A stretch of 64,000 bases of DNA from assembly GCA_003615045.1 (NCBI GenBank), contig ML014166.1, forward strand, positions 1-64,000, read 5' to 3'. Position 1 is the stretch's first letter, and every line of letters begins with the position of its first letter. This DNA is from Caulochytrium protostelioides. Lineage: Eukaryota > Chytridiomycota > Caulochytriomycetes > Caulochytriales > Caulochytriaceae. The position numbers and the translations under genes are program-made. Positions 27,933 to 37,047 of the stretch are shown one piece after another. A model generated the notes under the pieces. That model did not search any database and had not been told where the DNA came from. It saw only the letters and a program-made list of their open reading frames with translations.

Positions 27933-30851
27933 ATGCAGGGGCTCTACGACCTCCCCGGGACCACGGACGCCACCCACGTGCCCACCGTGTCAGGGCCCAC
28001 GTGGCAGACGACGTCGCTGACGGCGCACGCCGACTCGTCGCATCCGGGCATGGCCGAGATGCCGGAGGCCGTGCTGGCCTCGAACGCCGCCGGTCACGAC
28101 GCCGCCGACGCCGCCGCGCCCGACGACGCCAACCCCCCCGACGACACGATCTCGATGGCGTACGACCCGCCCTCGCCGGACATCGATGCCCTCGACCAGG
28201 CCGCCTTCGTCAGCTCCAAGGACGCGTCGCGCCGCTGGATGCTTGTCGCGGAGACCTTCCCTGAAGACTTGCGGTTCGGGCTCGCCGAGATCATCGAGCA
28301 CAACCCCTATGGCAACCTCATGTTTGGCCCGCACGTGCCGCCCGCGCCGCCGTCCGACGGTGCCGACGGCGACAGCGCCGCCGAGGAGCTCGCCGCCGCG
28401 CTTGCACACCCCAACGCGCCGCCCGCCCAGGCCGCGTCGTCGGCCGTCGCCGCCGCGGCCGCCGCCGCCGCGGCCGCCGCCGCCACCACCGCGGCCGAGG
28501 CCGTCGCCCAGTTCATGAGCACCAACGCCTCGACGATCAATATGATCACCGAGGACGAGCGTGAGCACGAGGACCACCCGCTGCTGCCGGCCGCCGCGGC
28601 GCCGGCCCTCGCTGGGCTCAGCGACTTGCCGGCGGCCCACGTGCTGCTGCGCTTCTACCAGACGAACGCCCTGCCGAACGGCTCGCTGCAGGTGACCTGC
28701 CACTCGGTCAACGCGCCGCTGTCCACGACGTCGTCGGACGCGCCCGCCCACGACGGCAGCGCAGCCGTGGCCGCGGCCGCGGCCGGCGGCGCCGTGGACC
28801 CGCAGCCGCCGTACGAGGTGGAGGTGCGCTACCACCGCCCGATCCAGGCCTTCCGCGCGCTCGGCCGCATCATGGGCGCTGTGGTCGATCTCGACGCCAA
28901 CGGGTACCCGTTCGTCGTGCCGGCCGAGAGCGAGGACGCCGAGATGCGGGGCACGGCGAGCTCGGCGGCGTCGCCGGACCCGTCGCCGGGGGCCTCGCCG
29001 TCGGCGGGGGTCTCGCGGCGGCCGCCGCGGCGGCACGGGTCGACGCGCCCGGACGACGGGTCCGGCGACAGCGGCGACGCGAGCGACGCCAACGACGACC
29101 ACACGAGCCCGTACGGGACGAGTCCGCCCGACAGCGGCGCCACGCACATCACGCAGCGGCTGCAGTTCTCGGAGACGTGCCAGTTCGACTCGGTCGGCAC
29201 GATGATGGACAACTCGCGGTGCGCAGTGCTCAACGTGCCGACGGTCATGTATTCGCTGCGGTGTTGCGCGCTGTTCGGGCTGTCGACGTTCCAGCTGTAC
29301 ACGGAGGACACGTATGAGGTCGAGGGCCAGCCCTTCTTTGGGTACCTGCGCGGCCGCTTCTCACAGCAGGAGCTGCGCCACCTGGACCGGTATGCAGCGC
29401 GGTTCGGCATCGAGATGTTCCCGTGCATCCAGACGCTCGGCCACATGGGCCAGATCTTGCAGTGGCCGCAGTATGCGCATCTGCGCGACACGCACGAGGT
29501 GCTGCTGGCGGGCTCGGAGGAGACGTATGCGCACATCGAGCGGACCATCATGGCGGTGGCGCAGTCATTCAAGAGCCGCCGCATCCACATCGGGATGGAT
29601 GAGTCCCACGGCGTCGGCGAGGGCCGCTACCGGCAGCTGTTCCCAAACAGCAACAAGGATCCGACGGACGTGTTTGTCGAGCATCTGCAGCGCGTCTCGG
29701 ACATCTGTGTGCGCCACGGCCTGCAGCCGCTGATCTGGTCCGACATGCTGTTCACGCTCGCTAACAAGAACAACTCGCTCTCGGGCTACTACGACAACAA
29801 CGGGCTCCCGCAGGAGCTCCAGACGCAGCTGCCGTCGAAGGTCCAGCTCGTGTACTGGGACTACTACCACACGCGGCCGGACGTGTACCAGCGCAAGATC
29901 CACCACCACCGCGAGCTGGGCTGCGAGCCGTGGGTCGCGGGCGGCATCTGGACGTGGAACCGGCTGTACACCGCGCTCGGCTTCTCTTTCGAGGCGTCGC
30001 GCGCGTGCCTGAAGGCGTGCAAGCGCGACAACGTGCGCAACGTCTTTGTCACCACATGGGGTGACGACGGCAACGAGGTCGACATCCTCTCGGCGTTCCC
30101 GGGGCTCGCGTTCTACGGCGAGCACGCGTACACGCCCGACGAGGAGATCGACATCTGCCAGCTGAAGCGCACCTTCGCCGCCGTCGTCGGCGGCAACCTC
30201 GACGACTGGGTCTACGCCAGCAAGCTCGACCAGCCGATGGCCTCCTCGCAGGCCGCCATGGCCGCCAGCGCACGCACCCAGTTCCCGCCCAACGCGAGCA
30301 AGTGGCTCCTCTGGCAGGACCCCTTCTACGCCATGTTCTCGCCCCAGTATGCCGACCTCGACCTGGAGGCCTTCTACGGCAATCTCGCGCGCTCCCTCGC
30401 GCGCGCGACGAAGCGGCCGGGCTACCCGATGAACACGCGGCTCCGCTTCCCGCAGTACATCGCCGAGGTGCTTGCCATCAAGGCGCATCTGCGCGACGCG
30501 CTCGTGACCGCGTACCGCCGCGGCGACCGCGCCGCCCTCGCGCGGCTCAACCAGACCCAGGTCGCCGGCCTGCGCCGCGCCGTCGACCGCCTGTGGACAC
30601 ATCACCGCGACCGTGTCTGGCTGCGCACGTACAAGCCGTTCGGCCTCGAGATCCTGGAGCTGCGCTACGGCGCGATCCGGACGCGGCTCGCGTCGCTTCA
30701 GGACCGCATCGAGGACCATGTTCGCGGCCGCCGCGACCGCATCGAGGAGTTCGAGGCCGACGTCTGTGAAGTCTACGCCGGCGCCCGCGCCGAGATGGTC
30801 CTCGACTTTGGCCGCGCCTATACGCCGGCTCGCGCGCTCGGCACCGGCTAA
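27933..30851 (+). CDS. GH20 beta-N-acetylhexosaminidase-like protein (HexD type)
   Basis: Predicted glycoside hydrolase family 20 protein. Of 972 residues the first ~400 are mostly low-complexity. The catalytic barrel starts near FDSVGTMMDNSRCAVLNVPT (about 417) and continues with LYTEDTYEVEGQPFFGYLRG, ELRHLDRYAARFGIEMFPCI and QTLGHMGQILQWPQYAHLRD. The GH20 Asp-Glu pair is D556-E557 in HIGMDESHGVGEGRY. Later barrel elements include LIWSDMLF, VYWDYYH and VAGGIWTWNRLY, followed by TTWGDDGNE and a helical C-terminus. The pattern fits the hexosaminidase D group found in bacteria and some eukaryotes, not the secreted fungal chitobiases. I see no signal peptide, so a cytosolic role in glycan turnover is likely. 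The start is ATG within GCCGTCGCCATGC. Confidence 0.83.
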   Translation: MQGLYDLPGTTDATHVPTVSGPTWQTTSLTAHADSSHPGMAEMPEAVLASNAAGHDAADAAAPDDANPPDDTISMAYDPPSPDIDALDQAAFVSSKDASRRWMLVAETFPEDLRFGLAEIIEHNPYGNLMFGPHVPPAPPSDGADGDSAAEELAAALAHPNAPPAQAASSAVAAAAAAAAAAAATTAAEAVAQFMSTNASTINMITEDEREHEDHPLLPAAAAPALAGLSDLPAAHVLLRFYQTNALPNGSLQVTCHSVNAPLSTTSSDAPAHDGSAAVAAAAAGGAVDPQPPYEVEVRYHRPIQAFRALGRIMGAVVDLDANGYPFVVPAESEDAEMRGTASSAASPDPSPGASPSAGVSRRPPRRHGSTRPDDGSGDSGDASDANDDHTSPYGTSPPDSGATHITQRLQFSETCQFDSVGTMMDNSRCAVLNVPTVMYSLRCCALFGLSTFQLYTEDTYEVEGQPFFGYLRGRFSQQELRHLDRYAARFGIEMFPCIQTLGHMGQILQWPQYAHLRDTHEVLLAGSEETYAHIERTIMAVAQSFKSRRIHIGMDESHGVGEGRYRQLFPNSNKDPTDVFVEHLQRVSDICVRHGLQPLIWSDMLFTLANKNNSLSGYYDNNGLPQELQTQLPSKVQLVYWDYYHTRPDVYQRKIHHHRELGCEPWVAGGIWTWNRLYTALGFSFEASRACLKACKRDNVRNVFVTTWGDDGNEVDILSAFPGLAFYGEHAYTPDEEIDICQLKRTFAAVVGGNLDDWVYASKLDQPMASSQAAMAASARTQFPPNASKWLLWQDPFYAMFSPQYADLDLEAFYGNLARSLARATKRPGYPMNTRLRFPQYIAEVLAIKAHLRDALVTAYRRGDRAALARLNQTQVAGLRRAVDRLWTHHRDRVWLRTYKPFGLEILELRYGAIRTRLASLQDRIEDHVRGRRDRIEEFEADVCEVYAGARAEMVLDFGRAYTPARALGTG

Positions 30852-31612
30852 ACGGCCCCCCTCGGTCGCTAAGCCACGCCTTCGTGGCGCAGCCACGACA
30901 ATGCGGCTCCGCCTGTGGCGTCCCACGCCGGCGGCGCTCGCTCGCTTGCTCGCCGTCTCGCTTTCCCGCTTGCTCGTCGTGGCTGGGGGCGGCCCGAGCC
31001 GCTTCGGGTGATCCGATCGGGTTCGATGCCGAGACGGCCGATCCCGCGAGGCTCTCGTGCTTTAGCCTTTTGCCTTTTAATTGATTATTCTCGTTGGTAT
31101 GGATGGGGTCGAATGACGTCGTTGTGTGGTGGTGATGTTGTCGCGGTATTAAACGCTCGGGGGGCTCGGGCGTCGGCGGGTTTCCGACGGTTCGACGTTT
31201 GAAACCCTCATCTGACGCATCCCTTCTTCTGCTGGGTGGCCACACTGCGCTGCCTTGGGTGGTACCCGGATACCAACGATACCTACCAGAGCGATCCCTC
31301 CCACATCACTGCCGGTGGCCGACGCGTCCTCTTTCACCGACACCTCCATCGTGATTGGCGCGACGTGCCTCCTGACGTTCCCATCCCACGATCGCGCAGT
31401 TGCGTGCCACGTGTGCGTTCATCCTGAACCAACTAGCAGGTGGTGACCTCATCGACAGCGCCCCGGTTCTGTTGGGCTTCCGCCTCGCTGTCCGCTCGTT
31501 GACGCGATCCGCTATCGCCACCGCCATCGCCCGTGTTGTCCCCGTCCGCTCCCTCGCCGTCACCGATCGAGACGAGCACCGCCCGAGTCGTTGCCGCCGC
31601 CGCTGCCGTGTC
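30852..31612. other. Intergenic stretch before the deubiquitinase
   Basis: No separate gene seen. The deubiquitinase frame stays open back to 31400 but without an ATG before 31613. An inverted CCAAT box (ATTGG) occurs near 31354. Confidence 0.5.
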
Positions 31613-34600
31613 ATGCCTGCGCCGCTGGCCCGTGGCACGGCGACGGGCGCCGGCAGCGGCGCTACGGCCGCCGCGGCCGCAGCGCCACCTCATGCCCGCC
31701 TGCACCCGTCGTCGGAGTCGCCGTTGCTCTCGGCCCCGCCACGGCGCGGCAGCCGTGACGAAGGCCGGCCCACCAGCGCTTCGCGGCCGCGCGGCATGAT
31801 GGACGTGGCGACGCTCAACCAGCGCTCGCGGGTCACCGACCCGCCGAGCAAGTATGCCGCGGCCACGTGGATCAACAGCGCGTCGCTGCTGTGGAAGAAT
31901 GCGCAGATCGACTATGCGGAGCGGCGCTACGACGACGCGTTCGTGAAGGCGATGCGGTTCACGACGATCCTCGTCGAGATCGTGCCCAAGTGCGACGACT
32001 GGTCCAAGGACGACCCCAAGTACGTCGCGGAGCGCCAGCGCGTCGCGAAAGCCTGCGATCTCGCGGCGGAGTGCAAGGAGAAGTGCCGCCAGCTGCTGCC
32101 ACCATCGCCGCACCGCCGCGCCGACGACGGGTCACGCCACAACCCGTGGGCCGGCGCTGCCGGCGCCGCCGGGTTCTCGCCGTCGCCACCTTCGGTGGTC
32201 CCATCCCCGTCCATGTCGGCGTCGGCGTCGGCGTCGGCGCTCGTACCCCCGCCGCGGACGGACGGGTCTGCCGCAGGCCACGGGACCCGCCGCGCGTCGG
32301 CCTCCGGCACGGATCTGCCGTCGTCCCGGACCACCACGCACGTGCGCCGCATCCCTTCCGGCGGCCTCCCCACCCACCAGCCGAACGGCACGACGTCTGC
32401 GCCTGCCGCTGCCACTGCCGCTGCCACTGCCGCGTCGTTGTCGTCGTCCTCCGTGGCGTCGTCGACGACCCGGGTGAAGACGACGCAGGTCGCGTCGACG
32501 TCTGCATCGGCCGCATCGCCGTCGCGATCGACATCGGCGCGAAAATCAAAATCTCGGTCGTCGTCGTCGAGTAAGATCGAGTGGCCTGTCTTGACGCCGC
32601 CCGAGCTACATTACGGGTTTGTGAGTCATGGCGATAGCAAAGTGCTGCTGCTCGATGTCCGCGACCCGCATGCGTACATTGACGGACACATCACGTGGCC
32701 CAAAAAACCCGCGCGCCGCCAGCACGAGGGATCGAATTCGGGCCTACCGAACGGCGACCGCGTCGAGCCGCCCTTTCCCGGCGCCACCTTGCACATCGAC
32801 CCGACCTGGATCCCGACCATGGGCGTTGGCAACGACGATGCCTACGAGACCGCCCTGGACGGATCGACCCGCATCCCCCAGATCCGCGCGCAGACCCTGT
32901 CAGAGTTTCTCGCCCACTTTGCCGGCGCCGACTCGCCAAGCGTCACCATCTTTGACCACCGCGACCAGTTCGATCTCGTGATTATGCTCGACGACGGCGC
33001 CGCCGCGTGGACCGACGCCCCCCACCTCCAGGTGCTGCGCCACGCGCTGTATACCCGCGCCCTCGAAAAGCGCTTGCAGAAGCCCCCAATGCTCCTCATC
33101 GGCGGATTTCCCGCATGGAAGGCCTACATCGACGGGCTCAGCCACGAGCCGCAGCCGGCGAAGTGGATCGAGATCGGGACTGGCAATGGCTTGGTCTCGC
33201 AGATCGCGGCGCCCGCCCCGGGATCGGGCCAGCCGCCGCTCGCCGTGCCGGCGTTCGCCTCCAGCGCCTCGAATGCCTCGTCCACCGCGTCGCTCGCGTC
33301 CGCGTCGTCCGCATCGCCCCACCCCGTCAAGGCCTATGCCGCGCCGCCGCGCCAGGCCTCGAGCCGCTTCGCCGCCTCCTACGCCACCGCGTCGCCGCCG
33401 CCGCCGCCACCGGCGAACGTTAACCTCCCCGACGACGGGTCACGCGAGAGCAGTTTCGTCGAGGGCGAGAGCGACGAGATCGGCCGCACGCGCGCACGCT
33501 ACCCGAGTCTCTCTCGCGCCTCGTTCCATCCCGCGCTCGGCTTCTCCCAGGGCGCCTCGAGCTACACCCTCACCGTCCCGCCATCCGCAGCGCCCCCGGC
33601 GCCCGCGGCGCCGGTCGAGGTGCCGGGCTCCCGGCACCCGCTCCCGTTGCCGCCCGCGGGCGCCGCGGCGCTCTCCCCGTCGCCCGCGGCGTCGTCCGCC
33701 TCGTACCTCCCGTACCCGTCGGTACCGTCGCCCGGCGCCCATCCGACCATGCTATCGACGTCGTCGTCGGCGTCCGCGGCGCCGTACACGCTCCACACGC
33801 CGTACCCGCCCGCCGCCGCGGCGCCCGCGTCGAGCCACGCGACGTACCCGTCCGCCCGGCCCGAGATCCCACCGCGCACCTCGCAGCTGACGTATGGCCT
33901 TTCCTCCGTCTCGGCGCCCTCCGTCTCGGCCTCCTCCATCTCCGGGGGGCTCAGCGCGGCTCGCGCAAACGGCACCGCGACGTCCTCGTCATCCTCGTCG
34001 ACGACAACGACGACGGCGACGACGGCGCGCGCGTATGCGGTGCAGCCGTCGTCCGGCAACTACGGCCGCTTGTCGCCGCCCTCGCCGCGCTCAAACCGTC
34101 CCGTGGTGCCCTCCATTCCGCCGTCCTATGATCCGCGCCAGGGTCAAGGTTCCCACGCGCCGTCCACATCTCAGCAGCCGTCCGCGTCGTACGCATCCGG
34201 GGTCGCCCCGTCCTTGCCGCGGCCCGTGCTCCCGCCGGCCCGCTACCCGTCTTCAAATAACATCCATCACCCGGGCGAGTTGGCCTACCCCTCGCCACCG
34301 CCACCACCGCTGTCGCATCAGCAGCACTATCAACAGCAGCAGCAGGTTTACGCGTATCGAAGTCATGACCATCATCAGCACCACCAGCCGCCGCCGCTCA
34401 GTTACCCGGCAGGCTCAGTGACCGCGATCGACCGCCGCGCCGCGGCGACGGCGGCGCTGATGGTCCCGCCGTCGGGCCAGTCGTCGGGGTTTTCGCGGAT
34501 CGGGTACACAACGATCGGGATGGCAGGCCTGCGCAATTTGGGCAACACGTGCTTCTTCAACTCGACGATCCAATGCCTGTCGGCGACGACGCCGTTTGCG

Positions 34601-35665
34601 CGCTTTTTCCGGGACGGCAGCTTCCGGCGTCATTTGAATCGGAGCAACTCACTCGGCACCGGCGGCGCCGTCACGACCGCTTTCGCCGATCTGATCCGGG
34701 CGATGTGGTCCGAGCAGGAGACCGTGGTCGTGCCGTCCAAGTTCAAGGACGTGATTGGCAAGTACCACCCCGAGTTCCAGGGCTCAGACCAGCAGGACTC
34801 GTCGGAGTTCCTGCAGTTTATCATGGATGCCATGCACGAGGACATGAACGTCGCACGCCGGCCCGGCGTGACGCCCGAAAAGGAACCCGACGACGAGGAG
34901 CACCTCAGCGACCAGGTCGCCGCGTCCCGCGCGTGGCAGCGGTACACTCGGCTCAACTGGTCGATCATCGTCGACCTGTTCCAGGGCCAGCTGCAGAGCC
35001 GCCTCACGTGCCTGACTTGCCGCAAGACGTCGACGACCTACAACGCCTTCATGTACCTGACGCTGCCGATCCCCGAGATGAACCGGCTCCAGCAGCGAGG
35101 CGGGCCGGTCTATCTGGAGGAGTGCCTCGACAAGTTCTTGGAGGTCGAGACGCTGTCGGGCGCCGATGCGTGGCACTGCCCACGGTGCAAGCAGCTACGC
35201 ACGGCGACCAAGCAGCTCGCGATCATGCGGCTGCCGCCGGTGCTACTCATCAATCTGAAGCGCTTCTACTATCAGGGCCACTTCCGCAACAAGATCGATA
35301 CCTACGTTGAGTACGAGACCGGATCGCTGTCCCTGACCCACGTGGTCGCGGCCCCGCGCGACGTGCCGCCGCCGCAGCGCGAGGCCTATGTCTACGACCT
35401 GTACGCCATCTCGAACCACTACGGCGGCCTGAGCGGCGGACACTACACGGCGAACATCAAGAACGGGCACAAGCAGCAGTGGTACAACTTCAACGATGCA
35501 CGCATCACTGAGTGCAAGGAGAGCGATGTGAAGACGAAGGCCGCTTACACGCTTTACTATGTCCGCGCAACCGCCCCGGGGCAGCAGCTGGTCTCGGGCC
35601 ACTGGTGGGACACCGACCTGCCCTCCGCGAGCGGCTCCACGTCCTCCCTGTCTTCTCGCCGCTAG
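31613..35665 (+). CDS. Ubiquitin-specific protease with rhodanese domain (USP8/Doa4-like)
   Basis: Cysteine protease that removes ubiquitin; Doa4/USP8 relatives act on endosomal ESCRT cargo. ATG 31613 gives 1350 residues. Order: an N-terminal helical segment (about 80-163, WINSASLLWKNAQIDYAERR) resembling the USP8 dimerisation/MIT region; a Ser/Thr linker; a rhodanese-like domain (about 335-520, KVLLLDVRDPHAYIDGHI) interrupted by an insert; a long Pro/Ser linker (525-960); and the USP domain. Catalytic residues are C980 (GLRNLGNTCFFNS), H1277 (GGLSGGHYTANI) and D1295 (YNFNDARI). Two CxxC pairs (LTCLTCRK, WHCPRCKQ) form the usual zinc site. The rhodanese cysteine loop appears absent, as in Doa4/USP8, so it is probably a binding module. 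Yeast Doa4 is 926 residues; the linkers explain the excess. Confidence 0.9.
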   Translation: MPAPLARGTATGAGSGATAAAAAAPPHARLHPSSESPLLSAPPRRGSRDEGRPTSASRPRGMMDVATLNQRSRVTDPPSKYAAATWINSASLLWKNAQIDYAERRYDDAFVKAMRFTTILVEIVPKCDDWSKDDPKYVAERQRVAKACDLAAECKEKCRQLLPPSPHRRADDGSRHNPWAGAAGAAGFSPSPPSVVPSPSMSASASASALVPPPRTDGSAAGHGTRRASASGTDLPSSRTTTHVRRIPSGGLPTHQPNGTTSAPAAATAAATAASLSSSSVASSTTRVKTTQVASTSASAASPSRSTSARKSKSRSSSSSKIEWPVLTPPELHYGFVSHGDSKVLLLDVRDPHAYIDGHITWPKKPARRQHEGSNSGLPNGDRVEPPFPGATLHIDPTWIPTMGVGNDDAYETALDGSTRIPQIRAQTLSEFLAHFAGADSPSVTIFDHRDQFDLVIMLDDGAAAWTDAPHLQVLRHALYTRALEKRLQKPPMLLIGGFPAWKAYIDGLSHEPQPAKWIEIGTGNGLVSQIAAPAPGSGQPPLAVPAFASSASNASSTASLASASSASPHPVKAYAAPPRQASSRFAASYATASPPPPPPANVNLPDDGSRESSFVEGESDEIGRTRARYPSLSRASFHPALGFSQGASSYTLTVPPSAAPPAPAAPVEVPGSRHPLPLPPAGAAALSPSPAASSASYLPYPSVPSPGAHPTMLSTSSSASAAPYTLHTPYPPAAAAPASSHATYPSARPEIPPRTSQLTYGLSSVSAPSVSASSISGGLSAARANGTATSSSSSSTTTTTATTARAYAVQPSSGNYGRLSPPSPRSNRPVVPSIPPSYDPRQGQGSHAPSTSQQPSASYASGVAPSLPRPVLPPARYPSSNNIHHPGELAYPSPPPPPLSHQQHYQQQQQVYAYRSHDHHQHHQPPPLSYPAGSVTAIDRRAAATAALMVPPSGQSSGFSRIGYTTIGMAGLRNLGNTCFFNSTIQCLSATTPFARFFRDGSFRRHLNRSNSLGTGGAVTTAFADLIRAMWSEQETVVVPSKFKDVIGKYHPEFQGSDQQDSSEFLQFIMDAMHEDMNVARRPGVTPEKEPDDEEHLSDQVAASRAWQRYTRLNWSIIVDLFQGQLQSRLTCLTCRKTSTTYNAFMYLTLPIPEMNRLQQRGGPVYLEECLDKFLEVETLSGADAWHCPRCKQLRTATKQLAIMRLPPVLLINLKRFYYQGHFRNKIDTYVEYETGSLSLTHVVAAPRDVPPPQREAYVYDLYAISNHYGGLSGGHYTANIKNGHKQQWYNFNDARITECKESDVKTKAAYTLYYVRATAPGQQLVSGHWWDTDLPSASGSTSSLSSRR

Positions 35666-35819
35666 CAGCGCGCGCAGCTGAATGGGCGAGACGCGCTGTC
35701 TGGGCTCTGCTCATCCCCTCGGTTCCCTCTGGATCACTGATGTATTTTAGATAGAACGTCTTAGAGAAAGGATGTTGCTGCGACGCGGCATGCATGCACG
35801 ACGGCGCTCGGACGGGGAA

Positions 35820-36518
35820 TCAGGAGGTCGATGCCGCGGGCGCTGGACGGCGGTGCGTCAGCGAGGGCTTGGCCGACGCGGACGCGGCCGCGGACGCGTT
35901 GCTGCTGGAAGCTGTCGGTGCCGGCGCGTCCACGGCCACCGACGCGACGGCGGAGCGTGGCGGCGGCGGCTGGCGCCGGCGCGCGGCGGCGCGGTGGACG
36001 AGCCCGCTGGTCATGAGCACAAGGATCACGGCGAGCAGGCTGTACTTGAGGCCGTTCATGTAAGTGCCGAGCATGGCGAAGCGCGGCGCGGTGCGCGGGA
36101 AGCGGTGGGTGACGACGGCGAAGCCGAGGCACTCGGCGAGCTTGGCGATGAGCAGGGGCACGGTGAGCAGCGGCGTCGACGGCCACTGCGGCAGCGCGAG
36201 CGCGAGGCCCGCGGCGAGCGCGACGGTCACGAGCATCGCGTTGATGAACTCAATCGCCTGGATCGACGTAAGGTAGAGATGGCGACCCTGGGCGCCCCAG
36301 GCCTTGGCGAGTTCCTGCTGGACAGCCTGGGAGGGCATGAAGCGGAGGTCCGGGAGGAACGCGGCGTCGGGCGAGCCGAGGATGCGGTGCGCACGCGGCC
36401 CGACGACGGCGCGCACACTGGCGCCGAGAGGCTCCGCCGTGCGCAGATGCAGCTGGCTCATGCCCAGCACGAGGGCCAGCAGGCCTAGGAACAGGACTTT
36501 CGATGCTAGGAACGCCAT
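35820..36518 (-). CDS. Small multi-pass membrane protein of unknown function
   Basis: The product from ATG 36518 is 232 residues with about four hydrophobic segments: FLASKVLFLGLLALVLGMSQ near the start, AIEFINAMLVTVALAAGLAL and a second helix with LLTVPLLIAKLAECLGFAVV in the middle, and YSLLAVILVLMTSGLV near the C-terminus. The tail is Arg/Pro/Ser/Ala-rich. I do not recognise a family. The conserved-looking inter-helix parts (HRFPRTAPRFAMLGTYMNGLK) and the match of hydrophobicity to one frame only support a real gene. The frame is open upstream to 36614, and an ATG near 36569 would add 17 residues. The stop is 154 bases from that of the convergent deubiquitinase gene. Confidence 0.65.
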   Translation of the reverse strand: MAFLASKVLFLGLLALVLGMSQLHLRTAEPLGASVRAVVGPRAHRILGSPDAAFLPDLRFMPSQAVQQELAKAWGAQGRHLYLTSIQAIEFINAMLVTVALAAGLALALPQWPSTPLLTVPLLIAKLAECLGFAVVTHRFPRTAPRFAMLGTYMNGLKYSLLAVILVLMTSGLVHRAAARRRQPPPPRSAVASVAVDAPAPTASSSNASAAASASAKPSLTHRRPAPAASTS

Positions 36519-37047
36519 GGCGACCAGCGGCGACAATGGGGAATCGGGAAGACTGCGGAGGCCGCGCATCGGCGACGCTGTGGCGAGGATCGTGTATAGT
36601 CGCCGACTACGCACACATCAAGATATCGTCACAAGAAACCCACGAGGCAAGCGAGATTGCGAGGATGCTCGTAGCGAATGCCGGTCTTGATAACCTGCTT
36701 GCCGATCCGAGCTGAAGGCCGCGTCGCGCATCGCGCGGCCGGTGTGTGTCTCCGGGTGGTCTAGCGCCCCGCGACCCGCACCCGCGCTGCGCCGCAAGGC
36801 TACGCCACCTCATGCCGTCCTGGTGTTGCCCATCTGTCCCGTCTTCAGACGCCAATCTGAAGCCCAGTTTGAACTGGGCCATAGAGCACATAGAAATCGA
36901 TAAAACAAACACACAACAACAGGAGCACCTCAATGGTATTACAAAGATCGAGGTAGCTTTGTCACCTTTATAGGCCAATCTCAAGAAAAGAAAAGCATGC
37001 ATGCACGATGGAGATGTGCGCGGAGGAAAGGCGGCTCATTGAGCGCA
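36519..37047. other. Intergenic stretch between membrane protein and isocitrate lyase
   Basis: No gene seen. An 18-bp near-palindrome at 36862-36879 (GCCCAGTT, TG, AACTGGGC) lies in the lower-GC part. It could be a hairpin in the 3' region of isocitrate lyase or a dyad site upstream of the membrane-protein gene. Confidence 0.5.
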
